Source: Agrobacterium tumefaciens (GTDB lineage Bacteria > Pseudomonadota > Alphaproteobacteria > Rhizobiales > Rhizobiaceae). Taken from it: 64,000 nt of DNA. Below, one piece after another: positions 20,331 to 29,255 of the stretch. The notes below the pieces were generated by a model. That model was not told the DNA's origin and ran no database searches. It worked only from the letters and a program-made list of their open reading frames with translations. The position numbers and the translations under genes were made by a program. The stretch is taken from positions 2,891,001-2,955,000 of the forward strand of contig CP048469.1 in NCBI GenBank assembly GCA_025559845.1, written 5' to 3'. Position 1 is the stretch's first letter; each line of letters opens with the position of its first letter.

Positions 20331-20474
20331 TCAGGGAACGAAGCCGAAAATGACTGCTGCGACAAAAGCGAAACAGACGCCGACCAGCGCAGTATGAACC
20401 GTATCACGCCAGTTGCGCTGTGCGTGGGATTGCGGAACGAAGTCTTTGACTTTTCCGGTCTTGGAATAAGACAT
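20331..20474 (-). CDS. Small single-pass membrane protein (47 residues)
   Basis: This short frame encodes 47 residues beginning MSYSKTGKVKDFVPQ. A basic and polar N-terminal half (HAQRNWRD) is followed by one hydrophobic segment, TALVGVCFAFVAAVIFGFV, that runs to the C-terminus. The start at 20474 has a strong ribosome-binding site, AAAGGAG, 6-7 nt upstream, and the gene ends about 25 bp before a bidirectional terminator. These signals make it a credible gene despite its size. The layout (cytoplasmic basic head and C-terminal anchor) suggests an inner-membrane peptide. I do not recognise a named family and assign no function. Confidence 0.75.
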   Translation of the reverse strand: MSYSKTGKVKDFVPQSHAQRNWRDTVHTALVGVCFAFVAAVIFGFVP

Positions 20475-20697
20475 TTCGCGCTCCTTTGCCTCATTGATCC
20501 ACCGAGGTGGCCACTCGCTTATCTTGGTAAAGATTATCGCTATTCCCCACTATTTCAGTAGAGATAAAATTCCATAAGATTGGCCCAAAGGGAAAAATCG
20601 GATTGCGACTTGCCTGTCGAAACGCATCAATCTACCCATTGCGCGATATAAACGCTTTAGCGGGAATTCGGTTCGAGCCATCAAAAAACGGGAAGCC

Positions 20698-21798
20698 ATG
20701 ACCGATATAGATGCAGTCATCATTGGTGCCGGTGTCATCGGACTGGCCACGGCACGCGAGCTGGCAATGCGCGGTTTCTCCGTTATCATCCTCGAGAGCG
20801 AAGCAGAGTTCGGCTCAGCAACGTCCTCCCGCAACAGCGAGGTTATTCACGCAGGGCTTTATTATCCGCAAGGAAGCCTCAAGGCCCGTCTTTGTGTCGA
20901 TGGAAAGTATCGGCTATATGCCTTCTGCCAAAGCCATGGCGTCGCCCACCGTCGTTGCGGCAAGCTGATCGTCGCCAATGATGATGGGGAAGCGGACCTG
21001 CTTGTCGGCCTCAAGAACAAGGGCCAAGCCAATGGATGTGGTGATCTGGAGCTGATCGATAGAAAAAAAGCACTTCTGCTTGAACCCGTTTTGTCCTGTA
21101 CGGCTGCGCTGTTTTCCCCGTCGACGGGAATTATAGACAGTCATGGCTATATGCTCGCACTGTTGGGCGACGCGGAAGATCATGGCGCGGCGCTGGCCCT
21201 CAACGCGCCTTTTCTTGCAGCAGAAACGGTCAGCAACGGCTTTTGTGTCCATGTCGGTGGCAAGGAGCCGATGAGCCTGACGTGCCGGTTCCTCGTCAAT
21301 TCGGCTGGGCTTTTCGCGCCGTCAATCGCCGCAAAGATCGATGGGCTACAGCATGACACCGTCCCGATGGCGCGCTATGCAAAAGGAAGCTATTTTGCGC
21401 TTTCCGGCAAACAGCCTTTCTCACGGCTCATATACCCCGCGCCGCAGACGCATGGCCTTGGCGTTCATCTCACACTCGACCTGGCTGGGCAGGCACGCTT
21501 TGGTCCCGATGTCGAATGGGTGGACGACATAGACTATGCCGTTAATCCCGAGCGTATGAGCGGTTTTGGCGAAGCAATACGACGTTATTGGCCGGGGCTG
21601 CCAGAACATGCGTTGATCCCCGCTTATTCTGGCATCCGTCCAAAGATTTCAGGTCCGAATGACCCCGCCATGGATTTCCGGATCGACGGCCCGGAAGCAC
21701 ATGGGCTTCCGGGCCTCGTCAATCTCTTTGGTATAGAAAGTCCGGGGCTCACAGCCTCGCTGGCCATTGCTCACGATGTCGCCGGGAAACTGGCCTGA
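20698..21798 (+). CDS. FAD-dependent oxidoreductase, L-2-hydroxyglutarate oxidase/dehydrogenase-like
   Basis: A 366-residue flavoprotein of the DAO superfamily. The Rossmann FAD motif is at the very start (AVIIGAGVIGLATARELA, residues 5-22), with the ribose-binding acidic end IILESE. The segment SSRNSEVIHAGLYYPQGSLK (about 42-61) is the hallmark of L-2-hydroxyglutarate dehydrogenases (LhgO/L2HGDH), which oxidise L-2-hydroxyglutarate to 2-oxoglutarate. The C-terminal region GIRPKISGP and NLFGIESPGLTASLAIA closes the FAD site. It is about 50 residues shorter than E. coli LhgO, so a related 2-hydroxyacid or amine substrate is possible. It converges on the dehydratase at 21802, with only 3 bp between the stops. 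Confidence 0.82.
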   Translation: MTDIDAVIIGAGVIGLATARELAMRGFSVIILESEAEFGSATSSRNSEVIHAGLYYPQGSLKARLCVDGKYRLYAFCQSHGVAHRRCGKLIVANDDGEADLLVGLKNKGQANGCGDLELIDRKKALLLEPVLSCTAALFSPSTGIIDSHGYMLALLGDAEDHGAALALNAPFLAAETVSNGFCVHVGGKEPMSLTCRFLVNSAGLFAPSIAAKIDGLQHDTVPMARYAKGSYFALSGKQPFSRLIYPAPQTHGLGVHLTLDLAGQARFGPDVEWVDDIDYAVNPERMSGFGEAIRRYWPGLPEHALIPAYSGIRPKISGPNDPAMDFRIDGPEAHGLPGLVNLFGIESPGLTASLAIAHDVAGKLA

Positions 21799-21801
21799 CA
21801 T

Positions 21802-22776
21802 TCAGCCAAAACGGGAAAGCGCGTTTGCCATGATCGCCGGATCGACGTTGCCACCCGAGGCAACGGCAATGACGGTATCACCCGTCAATTCGCTTCCATG
21901 GAAAAGCGCGGCGGCAAGCGCCACGGCTCCACCCGGTTCCACAACGATCTTCAGTCTGTTGAAGGCCAGAACCATGGCGCGAAGCGCTTCGTCCTCGGAG
22001 ACGGCAATTCCCTCTCCGCACAGACCCGCTATGAGCGGGAAGGTGATGTTTCCAGGCTGTGGTGTCATGATCGCATCGCAGAGCGAGCCGGATGTGCTGG
22101 CATTGCGTTCGATCTTGCCTGCTGCAAGCGAACGCGCGACATCATCAAAGTGCTCCGGTTCGCAGGTACGGACCTTGTACGTCGGAGCTTTGGCATCCAG
22201 TGCAAGAGCAATGCCCGAGGTCAGCCCGCCGCCGCCACACGGGACAAGAACCTCAGCCGCACCGATGCCCAGTTCAGCACCCTGTTCGGCGATTTCAAGA
22301 CCTGCTGTCCCCTGCCCGGCGATCACCAGTGGCTCGTCGAATGGCTTGATGAGCGTCAACCCGCGCTCGCGTGACAGCCGGTCGCCGATCGCGTCACGGT
22401 CTTCGTTCGCTCTGTCATACAAAACGACCTCGGCACCATAGGCGCGCGTGTTGTCGATTTTGATCTTCGGCGCATCGGAGGGCATGATGATAACCGACGG
22501 TACCCCATGCAGACGAGCGGCCAGAGCAACACCCTGAGCATGATTGCCGGAGGAAAAAGCGATCACGCCTTTGCTTCGCACATCCGCAGGCAGACCTGAG
22601 ACCGCCGACCAGCCACCGCGAAACTTGAAGGAACCCGTCTTCTGCAGGCACTCTGCCTTCACGAATAATTTGCGGCCAGCAATCTCATCCAGAAAATGCG
22701 ACGACAGCAACGGGGTACGCACTGCGTTTTGGCCGATACGTTCGCGCGCCGCTTCAATCATCGCAATATTCGTCAT
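21802..22776 (-). CDS. PLP-dependent threonine/serine dehydratase-like enzyme
   Basis: A 324-residue fold-type II PLP enzyme of the serine/threonine dehydratase and serine racemase group. The PLP lysine sits in KTGSFKFRGGW (near residue 53), the substrate loop is SSGNHAQGVALAA, and the phosphate-binding glycine-rich turn is VPCGGGGLTSG. No C-terminal ACT domain is present, so it is the short catabolic type and not feedback-regulated biosynthetic IlvA. I start it at 22776 (MTNIAMIEAARERIG) because GGGAG lies 8-9 nt upstream; an in-frame start 13 codons earlier lacks this. It follows the sugar-acid operon on the same strand but is separated from it by a strong terminator. Hydroxyaspartate dehydratase and serine racemase are alternative activities. 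Confidence 0.85.
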   Translation of the reverse strand: MTNIAMIEAARERIGQNAVRTPLLSSHFLDEIAGRKLFVKAECLQKTGSFKFRGGWSAVSGLPADVRSKGVIAFSSGNHAQGVALAARLHGVPSVIIMPSDAPKIKIDNTRAYGAEVVLYDRANEDRDAIGDRLSRERGLTLIKPFDEPLVIAGQGTAGLEIAEQGAELGIGAAEVLVPCGGGGLTSGIALALDAKAPTYKVRTCEPEHFDDVARSLAAGKIERNASTSGSLCDAIMTPQPGNITFPLIAGLCGEGIAVSEDEALRAMVLAFNRLKIVVEPGGAVALAAALFHGSELTGDTVIAVASGGNVDPAIMANALSRFG

Positions 22777-22851
22777 CTTTTTGCTCCCGTGCTGCTGATT
22801 TGCAGTTACGAACATTAAGAGGCCGAATCGCGTTACGAAACCGCCTGAAAC

Positions 22852-22882
22852 AAAAAAATCCCCGGCTTGGCCGGGGATTTTT
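22852..22882 (-). terminator. Terminator of the sugar-acid operon
   Basis: A 9-bp stem (ATCCCCGGC / GCCGGGGAT) with a 3-nt loop is flanked by A and T runs. It lies just after the stop of the XylD-like gene on the minus strand and before the dehydratase-like gene. Confidence 0.9.
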
Positions 22883-22893
22883 CTCGATCGATA

Positions 22894-24678
22894 TCAATGG
22901 TTATGCCGCGGCATCTTTTCTGCAATCCTGCGGAAATCGGCTGCGCCATCCAGAACCGCACCGTCGGAAAGCTGTGTCACCGACTTTCGGTAGATGCGTT
23001 GCCATGGCGTCGCATCGGCCGGAACGGCCGGAATGCCGTCCGCTTTGCGTGCTGCGATTTCTTCGTCGGACACCAGCATGTTGCACTGGCCCTGGTTGAA
23101 GTCGATGCGAATGACATCGCCTGTCCTGAGCCACGCCAGACCGCCGCCCGCCGCACTTTCCGGAGAGGCATTCAGGATCGACGGGCTGTCTGCAGTTCCC
23201 GACTGGCGTCCATCACCGATTGTCGGGAGGCTGGTGATCCCCTTTTTCAGAAGCGCATCCGGCGGCTGCATGTTCACGACTTCAGCCGACCCTGGCCAGC
23301 CGAGGGGACCTGCACCTCTGATAACAAGAATGGTACGTTCATCGATATCAAGTGCCGGATCGTTGATCCGGGCGTGATAGTCCTCCGAACCGTCGAACAC
23401 CACGCACTTGCCTTCGAACACGCCTTCACGGCCTGGTTCGCTGAGATAACGCTGTCGGAACTCCGCCGAGATCACGCTTGTCTTCATGATCGCGAAGTCA
23501 AACAGGTTCCCCTTGAGCACCAGGAAGCCGGCACGTTCCTTGAGCGGCTGATCATAAGGCAGGATCACGTCGCGGTCGGATGATTCCCGGCCTTCAAGGT
23601 TTTCCGCCATGGTCTTGCCGGTCACGGTCGGACAGTTTCCGTCGAGCTTGCCCGCTTTCAGAAGTTCCCACATGATCGCCGGCGTTCCGCCTGCGCGATG
23701 ATATTTTTCACCGAGCCATTTACCGGCGGGCTGAACATTGGCCAGAAGCGGAATGTCGTAACCGTGGACCTGCCAGTCTTCTTCACGAAGTTCGACCCCG
23801 GCGTGTTTCGCCATCGCGGCAAGATGTGGCTGCGCATTCGTCGATCCACCGATGGCCGAGTTGACGCGGATCGCGTTGAGAAACGCTTCGCGTGTCAGGA
23901 TATCGGACGGCTTGATGTTCTCGAGCACCAGTTCGACGGAACGAATCCCCGTGCGATAGGCCATCTGGCCGCGTTCGCGGTAAGCCGCCGGAATTGCACC
24001 GCAGCCGGTCAGCGACATGCCGAGCGCTTCCGCCATCGCATTCATCGTGGATGCGGTACCCATGGTGTTGCAGTGACCGACCGACGGTGCAGATTCCAGT
24101 GCCGCCTGCAGGAATTCCTCGCGGGTGATTTCGCCGGCGCCAAATTTGCGGCGCATACGCCAGATCACCGTACCGGAACCGACGAGATCACCCTCGTGGT
24201 ACCCGTCGAGCATCGGGCCACCGGAGAGCACGATGGCCGGAATGTCGACCGTGCTCGCCGCCATCAAGGCCGACGGCGTGGTCTTGTCGCAACCCGTTGT
24301 CAGAACGACACCATCAAGCGGGTAACCGTAAAGCACTTCCACCAGGCTGAGGTAAGCGAGGTTTCGATCAAGCGCCGCCGTTGGGCGTTTGCAATTCTCG
24401 AACATCGGATGGGTAGGAAACTCGATCGGAATACCGCCAGCATCGCGAATACCGTCGCGCACACGCTTCACGAGTTCGACGTGAACGCGATTGCACGGCG
24501 TCAGGTCGCTACCGCTCTGCGCGATACCGATCACCGGTTTGCCAGAGCGAAGCTCTTCCGGTGTCACGCCGTAGTTCATGAAGCGCTCGAGATAAAGCGC
24601 AGTCAGGTCAAGGTGATCAGGATTGTCAAACCAGTCCTGTGAACGCAGGCGGCGCTTCTGTGTGATGTCGTTGGCCAT
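22894..24678 (-). CDS. Aldonate dehydratase, XylD-like (IlvD/Edd family)
   Basis: A 594-residue Fe-S dehydratase that removes water from an aldonic acid to give a 2-keto-3-deoxy acid. The three cluster cysteines of the IlvD/Edd family are C62 (LTPCNR), C130 (TGCDKTT) and C203 (HCNTMGTAS). From memory the protein resembles Caulobacter XylD (D-xylonate dehydratase) more than IlvD or Edd; shared stretches include [38 protein letters not shown] and the C-terminus PRHNH. The ATG at 24678 starts MANDITQK, 8 bp after the preceding stop; a TTG four codons earlier would overlap it. It is the last gene of a three-gene operon. With the XylX-like enzyme across the locus it could carry out the two dehydrations of a Weimberg-type pathway. 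Other pentonates or hexonates remain possible substrates. Confidence 0.87.
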   Translation of the reverse strand: MANDITQKRRLRSQDWFDNPDHLDLTALYLERFMNYGVTPEELRSGKPVIGIAQSGSDLTPCNRVHVELVKRVRDGIRDAGGIPIEFPTHPMFENCKRPTAALDRNLAYLSLVEVLYGYPLDGVVLTTGCDKTTPSALMAASTVDIPAIVLSGGPMLDGYHEGDLVGSGTVIWRMRRKFGAGEITREEFLQAALESAPSVGHCNTMGTASTMNAMAEALGMSLTGCGAIPAAYRERGQMAYRTGIRSVELVLENIKPSDILTREAFLNAIRVNSAIGGSTNAQPHLAAMAKHAGVELREEDWQVHGYDIPLLANVQPAGKWLGEKYHRAGGTPAIMWELLKAGKLDGNCPTVTGKTMAENLEGRESSDRDVILPYDQPLKERAGFLVLKGNLFDFAIMKTSVISAEFRQRYLSEPGREGVFEGKCVVFDGSEDYHARINDPALDIDERTILVIRGAGPLGWPGSAEVVNMQPPDALLKKGITSLPTIGDGRQSGTADSPSILNASPESAAGGGLAWLRTGDVIRIDFNQGQCNMLVSDEEIAARKADGIPAVPADATPWQRIYRKSVTQLSDGAVLDGAADFRRIAEKMPRHNH

Positions 24679-24686
24679 GGCTGGTC

Positions 24687-25589
24687 TCAACCCTGTTCCC
24701 GGTTGTTGAGTTTTTCGAGATAGAGCAGGATGCCGCTGTGATCGATATCAGCTCCGCCGTCGCCGACGAAATCATCAAATTCGCGGGTAACCTGCTGTGT
24801 CAGAGGAAGCGTCAGAGACAGATCCTTTGCCGTGGCAAGCACACCGTTCAAATCCTTGAGCTGGAATTTCGATGGACCACCGGGCACAAAATTGCGCTTG
24901 ACCATCCGCTCGCCGTGCAGCTCGAGAATACGGCTTTCGGCAAAACCGCCACGGATCGCATTACGGAAACCTTCACGCGATGCACCACCAGCCTCGACCA
25001 GCATCATCGCCTCAGCAACAGCGCCAATTGTGATGGCGACGATCTGCTGATTGGCAAGTTTGCAAAGCTGCCCGGCACCCGAAGGGCCGACATAGGTCAA
25101 GCGTCCCATCGGTGCAAAGAGATCGGCAAGAGAAGAAACGACTGCTTCGTCACCACCCGCCATAATGGCGAGCGTGCCTGCAGTCGCACCCGGCACACCG
25201 CCGGACACCGGCGCATCGATATGGCGAATACCCAGCGCTTCCAGCCGCGACGCATGTTCGCGTGCAATCGGTGGAGCAATGGAGCTGCTGTCGATAACGA
25301 CAGCACCCTTTTCCAATGCCTCGGCAACGCCCGTTTCAAACAGGACTTCACCAACCGCCTTGCCGTCGCTCAACATCGTAATGACGACATCGGCGCCCCT
25401 GGCGGCCTCAGCCGGCGATGCGGCAACCACTGCACCATCGGCAACAAGCGCTTCGGCCTTCTCGACACTGCGGTTCCAGACCTTGATGGCAAACCCCGCG
25501 CCCAGCAAGCGCCGGGCCATCGGACCGCCCATCAGGCCGGTTCCGATGAACGCGATAGACTGTTTCTTCTCCTCCCCGGCAACACTCAT
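24687..25589 (-). CDS. NAD(P)-dependent 3-hydroxyacid dehydrogenase (GarR/3-hydroxyisobutyrate dehydrogenase family)
   Basis: A 300-residue cytoplasmic beta-hydroxyacid dehydrogenase. The nucleotide motif [17 protein letters not shown] lies at residues 13-29. The substrate signature [19 protein letters not shown] starts near residue 125, and the catalytic lysine is K177 in GQLCKLANQ. Family members include tartronate semialdehyde reductase (GarR), L-threonate dehydrogenase (LtnD) and 3-hydroxyisobutyrate dehydrogenase. In tetronate catabolism, LtnD-type enzymes are found with DenD-type enzymes. The chosen start ([10 protein letters not shown]) overlaps the DenD-like stop as ATGA, a sign of translational coupling; the longer frame upstream only shadows the DenD-like gene. 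The XylD-like gene follows after 8 bp. Which hydroxyacid it handles in this operon is open. Confidence 0.83.
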   Translation of the reverse strand: MSVAGEEKKQSIAFIGTGLMGGPMARRLLGAGFAIKVWNRSVEKAEALVADGAVVAASPAEAARGADVVITMLSDGKAVGEVLFETGVAEALEKGAVVIDSSSIAPPIAREHASRLEALGIRHIDAPVSGGVPGATAGTLAIMAGGDEAVVSSLADLFAPMGRLTYVGPSGAGQLCKLANQQIVAITIGAVAEAMMLVEAGGASREGFRNAIRGGFAESRILELHGERMVKRNFVPGGPSKFQLKDLNGVLATAKDLSLTLPLTQQVTREFDDFVGDGGADIDHSGILLYLEKLNNREQG

Positions 25590-26572
25590 TTCAAAGAGCC
25601 CCCGAGTTCGTCTTCGATATGAACCTGAATGATTTCTTCGAACGAGCTTTCTGCCATGAAGCCTAGTTCGCGGGCACGCTTGGCTTCGAAGCCAGGAGCC
25701 CAGCCTTCGCACATGCGCATGATCATTTCATTCGGTTCGCGACGGATGAGGGACACAGCTTTTTCACCAGCAACCTTGCGAAGCGCTTCGATCTGTTCGC
25801 CAACGGTGGCGCTGAGGCCCGGCATGGAAAGATTGCGGCGCGGACCGACCTTCTCCACATCGATCGTCGCGCCGTGGATGAGGAAGCCAACAGCCGAACG
25901 GGGCGATGCGTGCCAGTGGCGAATGGTTTCCGGAACCGGCAACACCGCTTCCTGACCAATCAGCGGCTCGCGCAGGATATTCGAGAAGAAACCGGATGCG
26001 GCAGCATTCGGTTTGCCGGGACGGATGCAGATCGTCGGCAGGCGAATGCCGATGCCGTCAAAGAAACCGCGACGGCTGTAATCCGACAGCAGCAGTTCGC
26101 AGATTGCTTTCTGAGTACCGTAGCTGGTGAGCGGGGTCGTGTGGAATTCATCCGGGATCGGGTAAGGAAGCGGCGCACCGAAAACGGCGATCGACGAGGT
26201 GAAAACGACGCGCGGCTTGTAGCCGTCCTTGCCGTTGGCAATCCGGATGGCGTCGAAAAGGTAACGCGTGCCATCAAGGTTGATGCGATATCCCTTGTCG
26301 AAATCCAGTTCGGCTTCACCCGACACGATAGCGGCAAGATGGAAGATGACATCAGGACGACCTTCCACCAGCTTCTCGGCTTCGCCGGGCGCGGAAAGAT
26401 CGGCCGCCCGCGTATCGACTACACCGGAAAAACCGGCAGGCGCATCAGCCTGGAACACGTCGATCAGCGTGAATTTTTCGATCGGCTTGCCGCCCAATGC
26501 GCCGTCCTTGACGAGACGCTGGGTCAGCTTGCGGCCAACCATGCCGGCAGCTCCGATGATTGCGATATGCAT
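25586..26572 (-). CDS. NAD-dependent epimerase/dehydratase-family oxidoreductase, DenD-like
   Basis: A 328-residue extended SDR protein. The NAD motif GAAGMVGRKL is at residues 8-17, and the catalytic tyrosine and lysine are Y151 and K155 (SYGTQK) with the serine in FTSSIAVFG. The overall pattern, with RLPTICIRPGKPNAAASGFFS near residue 185, matches the D-erythronate dehydrogenase (DenD) group, which oxidises C4 sugar acids at C2. The ATG at 26572 has GAGGAGG 6-7 nt upstream; an in-frame ATG 9 codons earlier lies before that site. It is the first gene of the minus-strand operon and overlaps the next gene by 4 bp. It diverges from the FAD dehydrogenase over a region with a palindromic candidate operator. 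A role on a larger sugar or sugar acid cannot be excluded. Confidence 0.82.
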   Translation of the reverse strand: MHIAIIGAAGMVGRKLTQRLVKDGALGGKPIEKFTLIDVFQADAPAGFSGVVDTRAADLSAPGEAEKLVEGRPDVIFHLAAIVSGEAELDFDKGYRINLDGTRYLFDAIRIANGKDGYKPRVVFTSSIAVFGAPLPYPIPDEFHTTPLTSYGTQKAICELLLSDYSRRGFFDGIGIRLPTICIRPGKPNAAASGFFSNILREPLIGQEAVLPVPETIRHWHASPRSAVGFLIHGATIDVEKVGPRRNLSMPGLSATVGEQIEALRKVAGEKAVSLIRREPNEMIMRMCEGWAPGFEAKRARELGFMAESSFEEIIQVHIEDELGGSLK

Positions 26573-26661
26573 ATTTATCCTCCTCATTGATCCGGTCACT
26601 CTCCCGGACCGAAAAACACCTCTGACTCGCTATCGAGACAGCAAGCCGATAAATTAGCTTG

Positions 26662-26682
26662 TAAGGTTGTCTGATAACCTTA
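26662..26682. promoter_or_regulatory. Palindromic candidate operator in the divergent sugar-acid promoter region
   Basis: A perfect 7-bp inverted repeat TAAGGTT / AACCTTA with a 7-bp centre. Its core, TTGTCTGATAA, resembles FadR-subfamily GntR operators (TNGTNNNACNA) with one mismatch. It lies between the divergent DenD-like gene and the FAD dehydrogenase gene and so could control both. Confidence 0.55.
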
Positions 26683-26783
26683 TATGATCCGCTTGAAAAT
26701 AGTATTTTTTAACAAACCGGCAAAAGCAGGCACGAATACGGCCTGATGCGCGACCTTGAGCGGGTGGCATGGGAGAGGGTGGA

Positions 26784-28229
26784 ATGCAGAACGTGATCGA
26801 GAACGACCTGACGGAAGTGCGGTTCTCGTTGAAAAACATGCTGGGAGAAGGAATGCTTCTGACGGCAGAGGAGGATATGGCCCGTTACTGCCGTGACTGG
26901 CACGGGGACGTGACGAGTTCGGCGGTCGCCGTCATTCGTCCGCGTTCGACGGAAGAAGTCTCTGCTGCCGTTCGCGCCTGCGCTGAATTGAAACTTGCCA
27001 TCATTCCCCAAGGCGGCAACACCGGATTGGTTCTGGGCGCAACACCCGACGCACCTGCAGGACAGGTCGTCATCAGCCTCGAGCGCATGAATGCCATCCG
27101 CACCATCGACAGCGACGATTTTTCCGCAGTCGTGGAAGCCGGATGCATCCTCTCGGAATTCAAGGACGCCGTCGAAGACAAGGGCATGTTCTTTCCGCTG
27201 TCACTGGGAGCCCAGGGTAGCTGCCGCATCGGTGGCAACGTCTCAACCAATGCCGGCGGTATCAACGTGCTGCGCTACGGCATGACGCGCGAACTGGTTC
27301 TCGGCCTCGAAGTTGTTTTGCCGGACGGCACGATCTGGAACGGCCTGTCCACATTGCGCAAGGACAATCGCGGCATTGATCTCAAGCAACTGTTCATCGG
27401 CGCGGAAGGAACGCTTGGCATCATTACCGCCGTTGCGGTCAAACTCTATCCGAACCCTGAACACGTCGAGACAGCGCTGCTGGGCCTTAATTCGCTTGAT
27501 GACGCCATCAAGCTTTATCGCCGCGCGCGCCGTGAATGCTGTGACCTGATGTCGGCTTTTGAATTCATGCCGCCTGTGGCCTTCACACTGGCGATCGAAG
27601 CCATTCCCGACCTCAAGATGCCGATTGCAGCAGATTATCCCGCCTATGTGCTGATGGAGATTTCCGGTTCGGGTCTGGTCGACACGGCCGATCTGATGGG
27701 ACGTTTCCTTGAAGGTGTCATGGAAGACGGTCTGGTGCTGGACGGCGTCATTGCCTCATCCCGTGCGCAGGCGCAGCAGCTCTGGCTGTTCCGCGAAGGC
27801 ATGAACGAGGGCCAGGCCCTGCGCGGCGCGCATATGCGCACCGACATTTCCGTGCCGCTTTCGAAGCTCTCGGCCTTCGTAGCCGAAGCTGAAGCCGAAC
27901 TGGCGGATCGACTGCCAGAATGCCTTGCCGTGTCTTATGGGCATGTCGGAGACGGCAATGTTCACCTGAACGTTCTGCCGCCGAACGGCTCGACGCCGGA
28001 CGAACGAACAGCGCTCATCTACAAATCCAAAACCATCGTCAATGAGGTGCTGGATCGTTACGTCGGCAGCATCAGTGCCGAGCATGGCATCGGCCGCCTG
28101 AAGCGCGGCGACTTTGAAAGCCGCCTGTCCGACGTGCAGCGCCAGATGATCACCAACCTGAAATCCGCGTTTGACCCCGATTTGCGTATGAATCCCGGTT
28201 GCCAGATCAGCCTTTCGGCGGATAGCTAA
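26784..28229 (+). CDS. FAD-linked D-2-hydroxyacid dehydrogenase (D-2-hydroxyglutarate/D-lactate dehydrogenase type)
   Basis: A 481-residue PCMH-type flavoprotein with an N-terminal FAD_binding_4 domain and a C-terminal FAD-oxidase cap. Motifs seen are VIPQGGNTGLVLGA, LGAQGSCRIGGNVSTNAGG (the FAD pyrophosphate loop), KDNRGIDLKQLFIGAEGTLG and the C-terminal metal/substrate motif SYGHVGDGNVHLN, followed by SISAEHGIGRLK. These are shared by D-2-hydroxyglutarate dehydrogenase, D-lactate dehydrogenase and GlcD, and I cannot separate them by eye. I place the start at 26784 because the purine-rich GGAGAGGGTGG lies just upstream; an ATG five codons earlier precedes it. The gene diverges from the DenD-like operon and is followed by the FadR-type regulator. 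A role in oxidising a 2-hydroxyacid from the same pathway is inferred. Confidence 0.84.
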   Translation: MQNVIENDLTEVRFSLKNMLGEGMLLTAEEDMARYCRDWHGDVTSSAVAVIRPRSTEEVSAAVRACAELKLAIIPQGGNTGLVLGATPDAPAGQVVISLERMNAIRTIDSDDFSAVVEAGCILSEFKDAVEDKGMFFPLSLGAQGSCRIGGNVSTNAGGINVLRYGMTRELVLGLEVVLPDGTIWNGLSTLRKDNRGIDLKQLFIGAEGTLGIITAVAVKLYPNPEHVETALLGLNSLDDAIKLYRRARRECCDLMSAFEFMPPVAFTLAIEAIPDLKMPIAADYPAYVLMEISGSGLVDTADLMGRFLEGVMEDGLVLDGVIASSRAQAQQLWLFREGMNEGQALRGAHMRTDISVPLSKLSAFVAEAEAELADRLPECLAVSYGHVGDGNVHLNVLPPNGSTPDERTALIYKSKTIVNEVLDRYVGSISAEHGIGRLKRGDFESRLSDVQRQMITNLKSAFDPDLRMNPGCQISLSADS

Positions 28230-28237
28230 GTAAAAAC

Positions 28238-28266
28238 GTGGACGGCTTTACCAAAAAGCCGTCCAC
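28238..28266. other. Stable hairpin between the FAD dehydrogenase and the GntR regulator
   Basis: A 12-bp stem GTGGACGGCTTT / AAAGCCGTCCAC with a 5-nt loop lies just after the dehydrogenase stop. On the plus strand it is followed by AAAACC rather than Ts, so it is not a classical terminator in that direction. It may stabilise the 3' end or attenuate read-through. Confidence 0.6.
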
Positions 28267-28344
28267 AAAACCTCTGCAGGCGAAGGAGGAAGTCGCGGGC
28301 AGAGGTGAAGATAAAAGCAATAATTCCGCGAAACGGGAGCAGGC

Positions 28345-29061
28345 ATGACGCTGGAGTTCAATCAGATACATCGCAACGATCACCTTCCCGGCCGCATTGC
28401 CGCGGAGATCGCCCGCGAAATCAACGATTCGAAACTTGGACCGGGTGACAGATTGCCCACCGAGCATGTACTGGCCAGAACCTTTGGTGTCAGCCGATCG
28501 GTTATTCGCGAAGCCATTGCGCAACTGCGCAATGAGGGTTTTGTTGAAACACGGCAAGGTGTCGGCGCGTTTGTCACCGATCCCAGGCAGCGCCTTTCCA
28601 TTCGCATCGAACGGTCCCGGCTGAACGACCCGGAAAACTTCAGGGATCTCTTTCAGCTTCGTATGCCGCTGGAGATTGAGGCTGCCGGCCTTGCGGCGCT
28701 TCATAGAAGCCCCGAACAATTGACGCGGCTTGCAGAGGCCTTGCAAGGAATGCGGACAGCCGAAGACTGGAGCAAGGACGGCGTGGCGGCCGATCTCGAC
28801 TTCCACCGCATTCTCGCCGAGGCGACCCAGAATGAATATTTCCTGATGTTTCTTGGCTTTATTGCCGAACGCATCAGCTCTGCGATCAATATCGCGTTCT
28901 CCCGTGCAATATTTGGCGAAATCCTCGAAATCACCATCGCCGAACACGTTGCCATCTACGACGCGGTCGCCGCTTCCGATGCGACGGCGGCCAAAAACGC
29001 CATGCGCAAGCATCTTATCGGCGCAGCAAGTCGAGTGAACCTGGAACTCGACCTATTCTGA
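28345..29061 (+). CDS. GntR/FadR-subfamily transcriptional regulator
   Basis: A 238-residue regulator. The N-terminal GntR winged helix (about 15-80) reads IAAEIAREINDSKLGPGDRLPTE, followed by FGVSRSVIREAIAQLRNEG and the wing TRQGVGAFV. The all-helical FCD effector domain (about 95-230) carries the metal/ligand residues of the family in LDFHRILAEATQN (Asp and His) and further histidines in AEHVAIYDAV and KHLIGAA. FCD regulators typically bind small organic or sugar acids and release operator DNA. The start has GGGAG upstream in GAAACGGGAGCAGGC. It sits inside the sugar-acid locus, so regulation of the flanking operons is likely. The inverted repeats at 26662 and 29189 are candidate binding sites. 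Confidence 0.9.
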   Translation: MTLEFNQIHRNDHLPGRIAAEIAREINDSKLGPGDRLPTEHVLARTFGVSRSVIREAIAQLRNEGFVETRQGVGAFVTDPRQRLSIRIERSRLNDPENFRDLFQLRMPLEIEAAGLAALHRSPEQLTRLAEALQGMRTAEDWSKDGVAADLDFHRILAEATQNEYFLMFLGFIAERISSAINIAFSRAIFGEILEITIAEHVAIYDAVAASDATAAKNAMRKHLIGAASRVNLELDLF

Positions 29062-29188
29062 GCTGTAACGCAAAGCTATCGGACAGCTTTGCCGGGTTTT
29101 CATGATCAGGGCGACAAACAACGCGAATTTTTGTCTAGGGGACCGCTAGACTCGCTGCAAAAGTCATACTAAGAAAGATCAATATAGC

Positions 29189-29207
29189 TTGTCAGACATC
29201 CAGACAA
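29189..29207. promoter_or_regulatory. Candidate operator upstream of the XylX-like gene and TRAP operon
   Basis: TTGTC and GACAA arms are separated by 9 bp, and the first 11 bases (TTGTCAGACAT) resemble the core of the 26662 palindrome. It lies 50-70 bp before the start codon of the XylX-like gene, in a position suitable for repression by the FadR-type regulator. Confidence 0.45.
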
Positions 29208-29255
29208 TAAGACCACATGGAGGTGGTCGTCGGGGTTCTGAAGTGGAGGACATAC

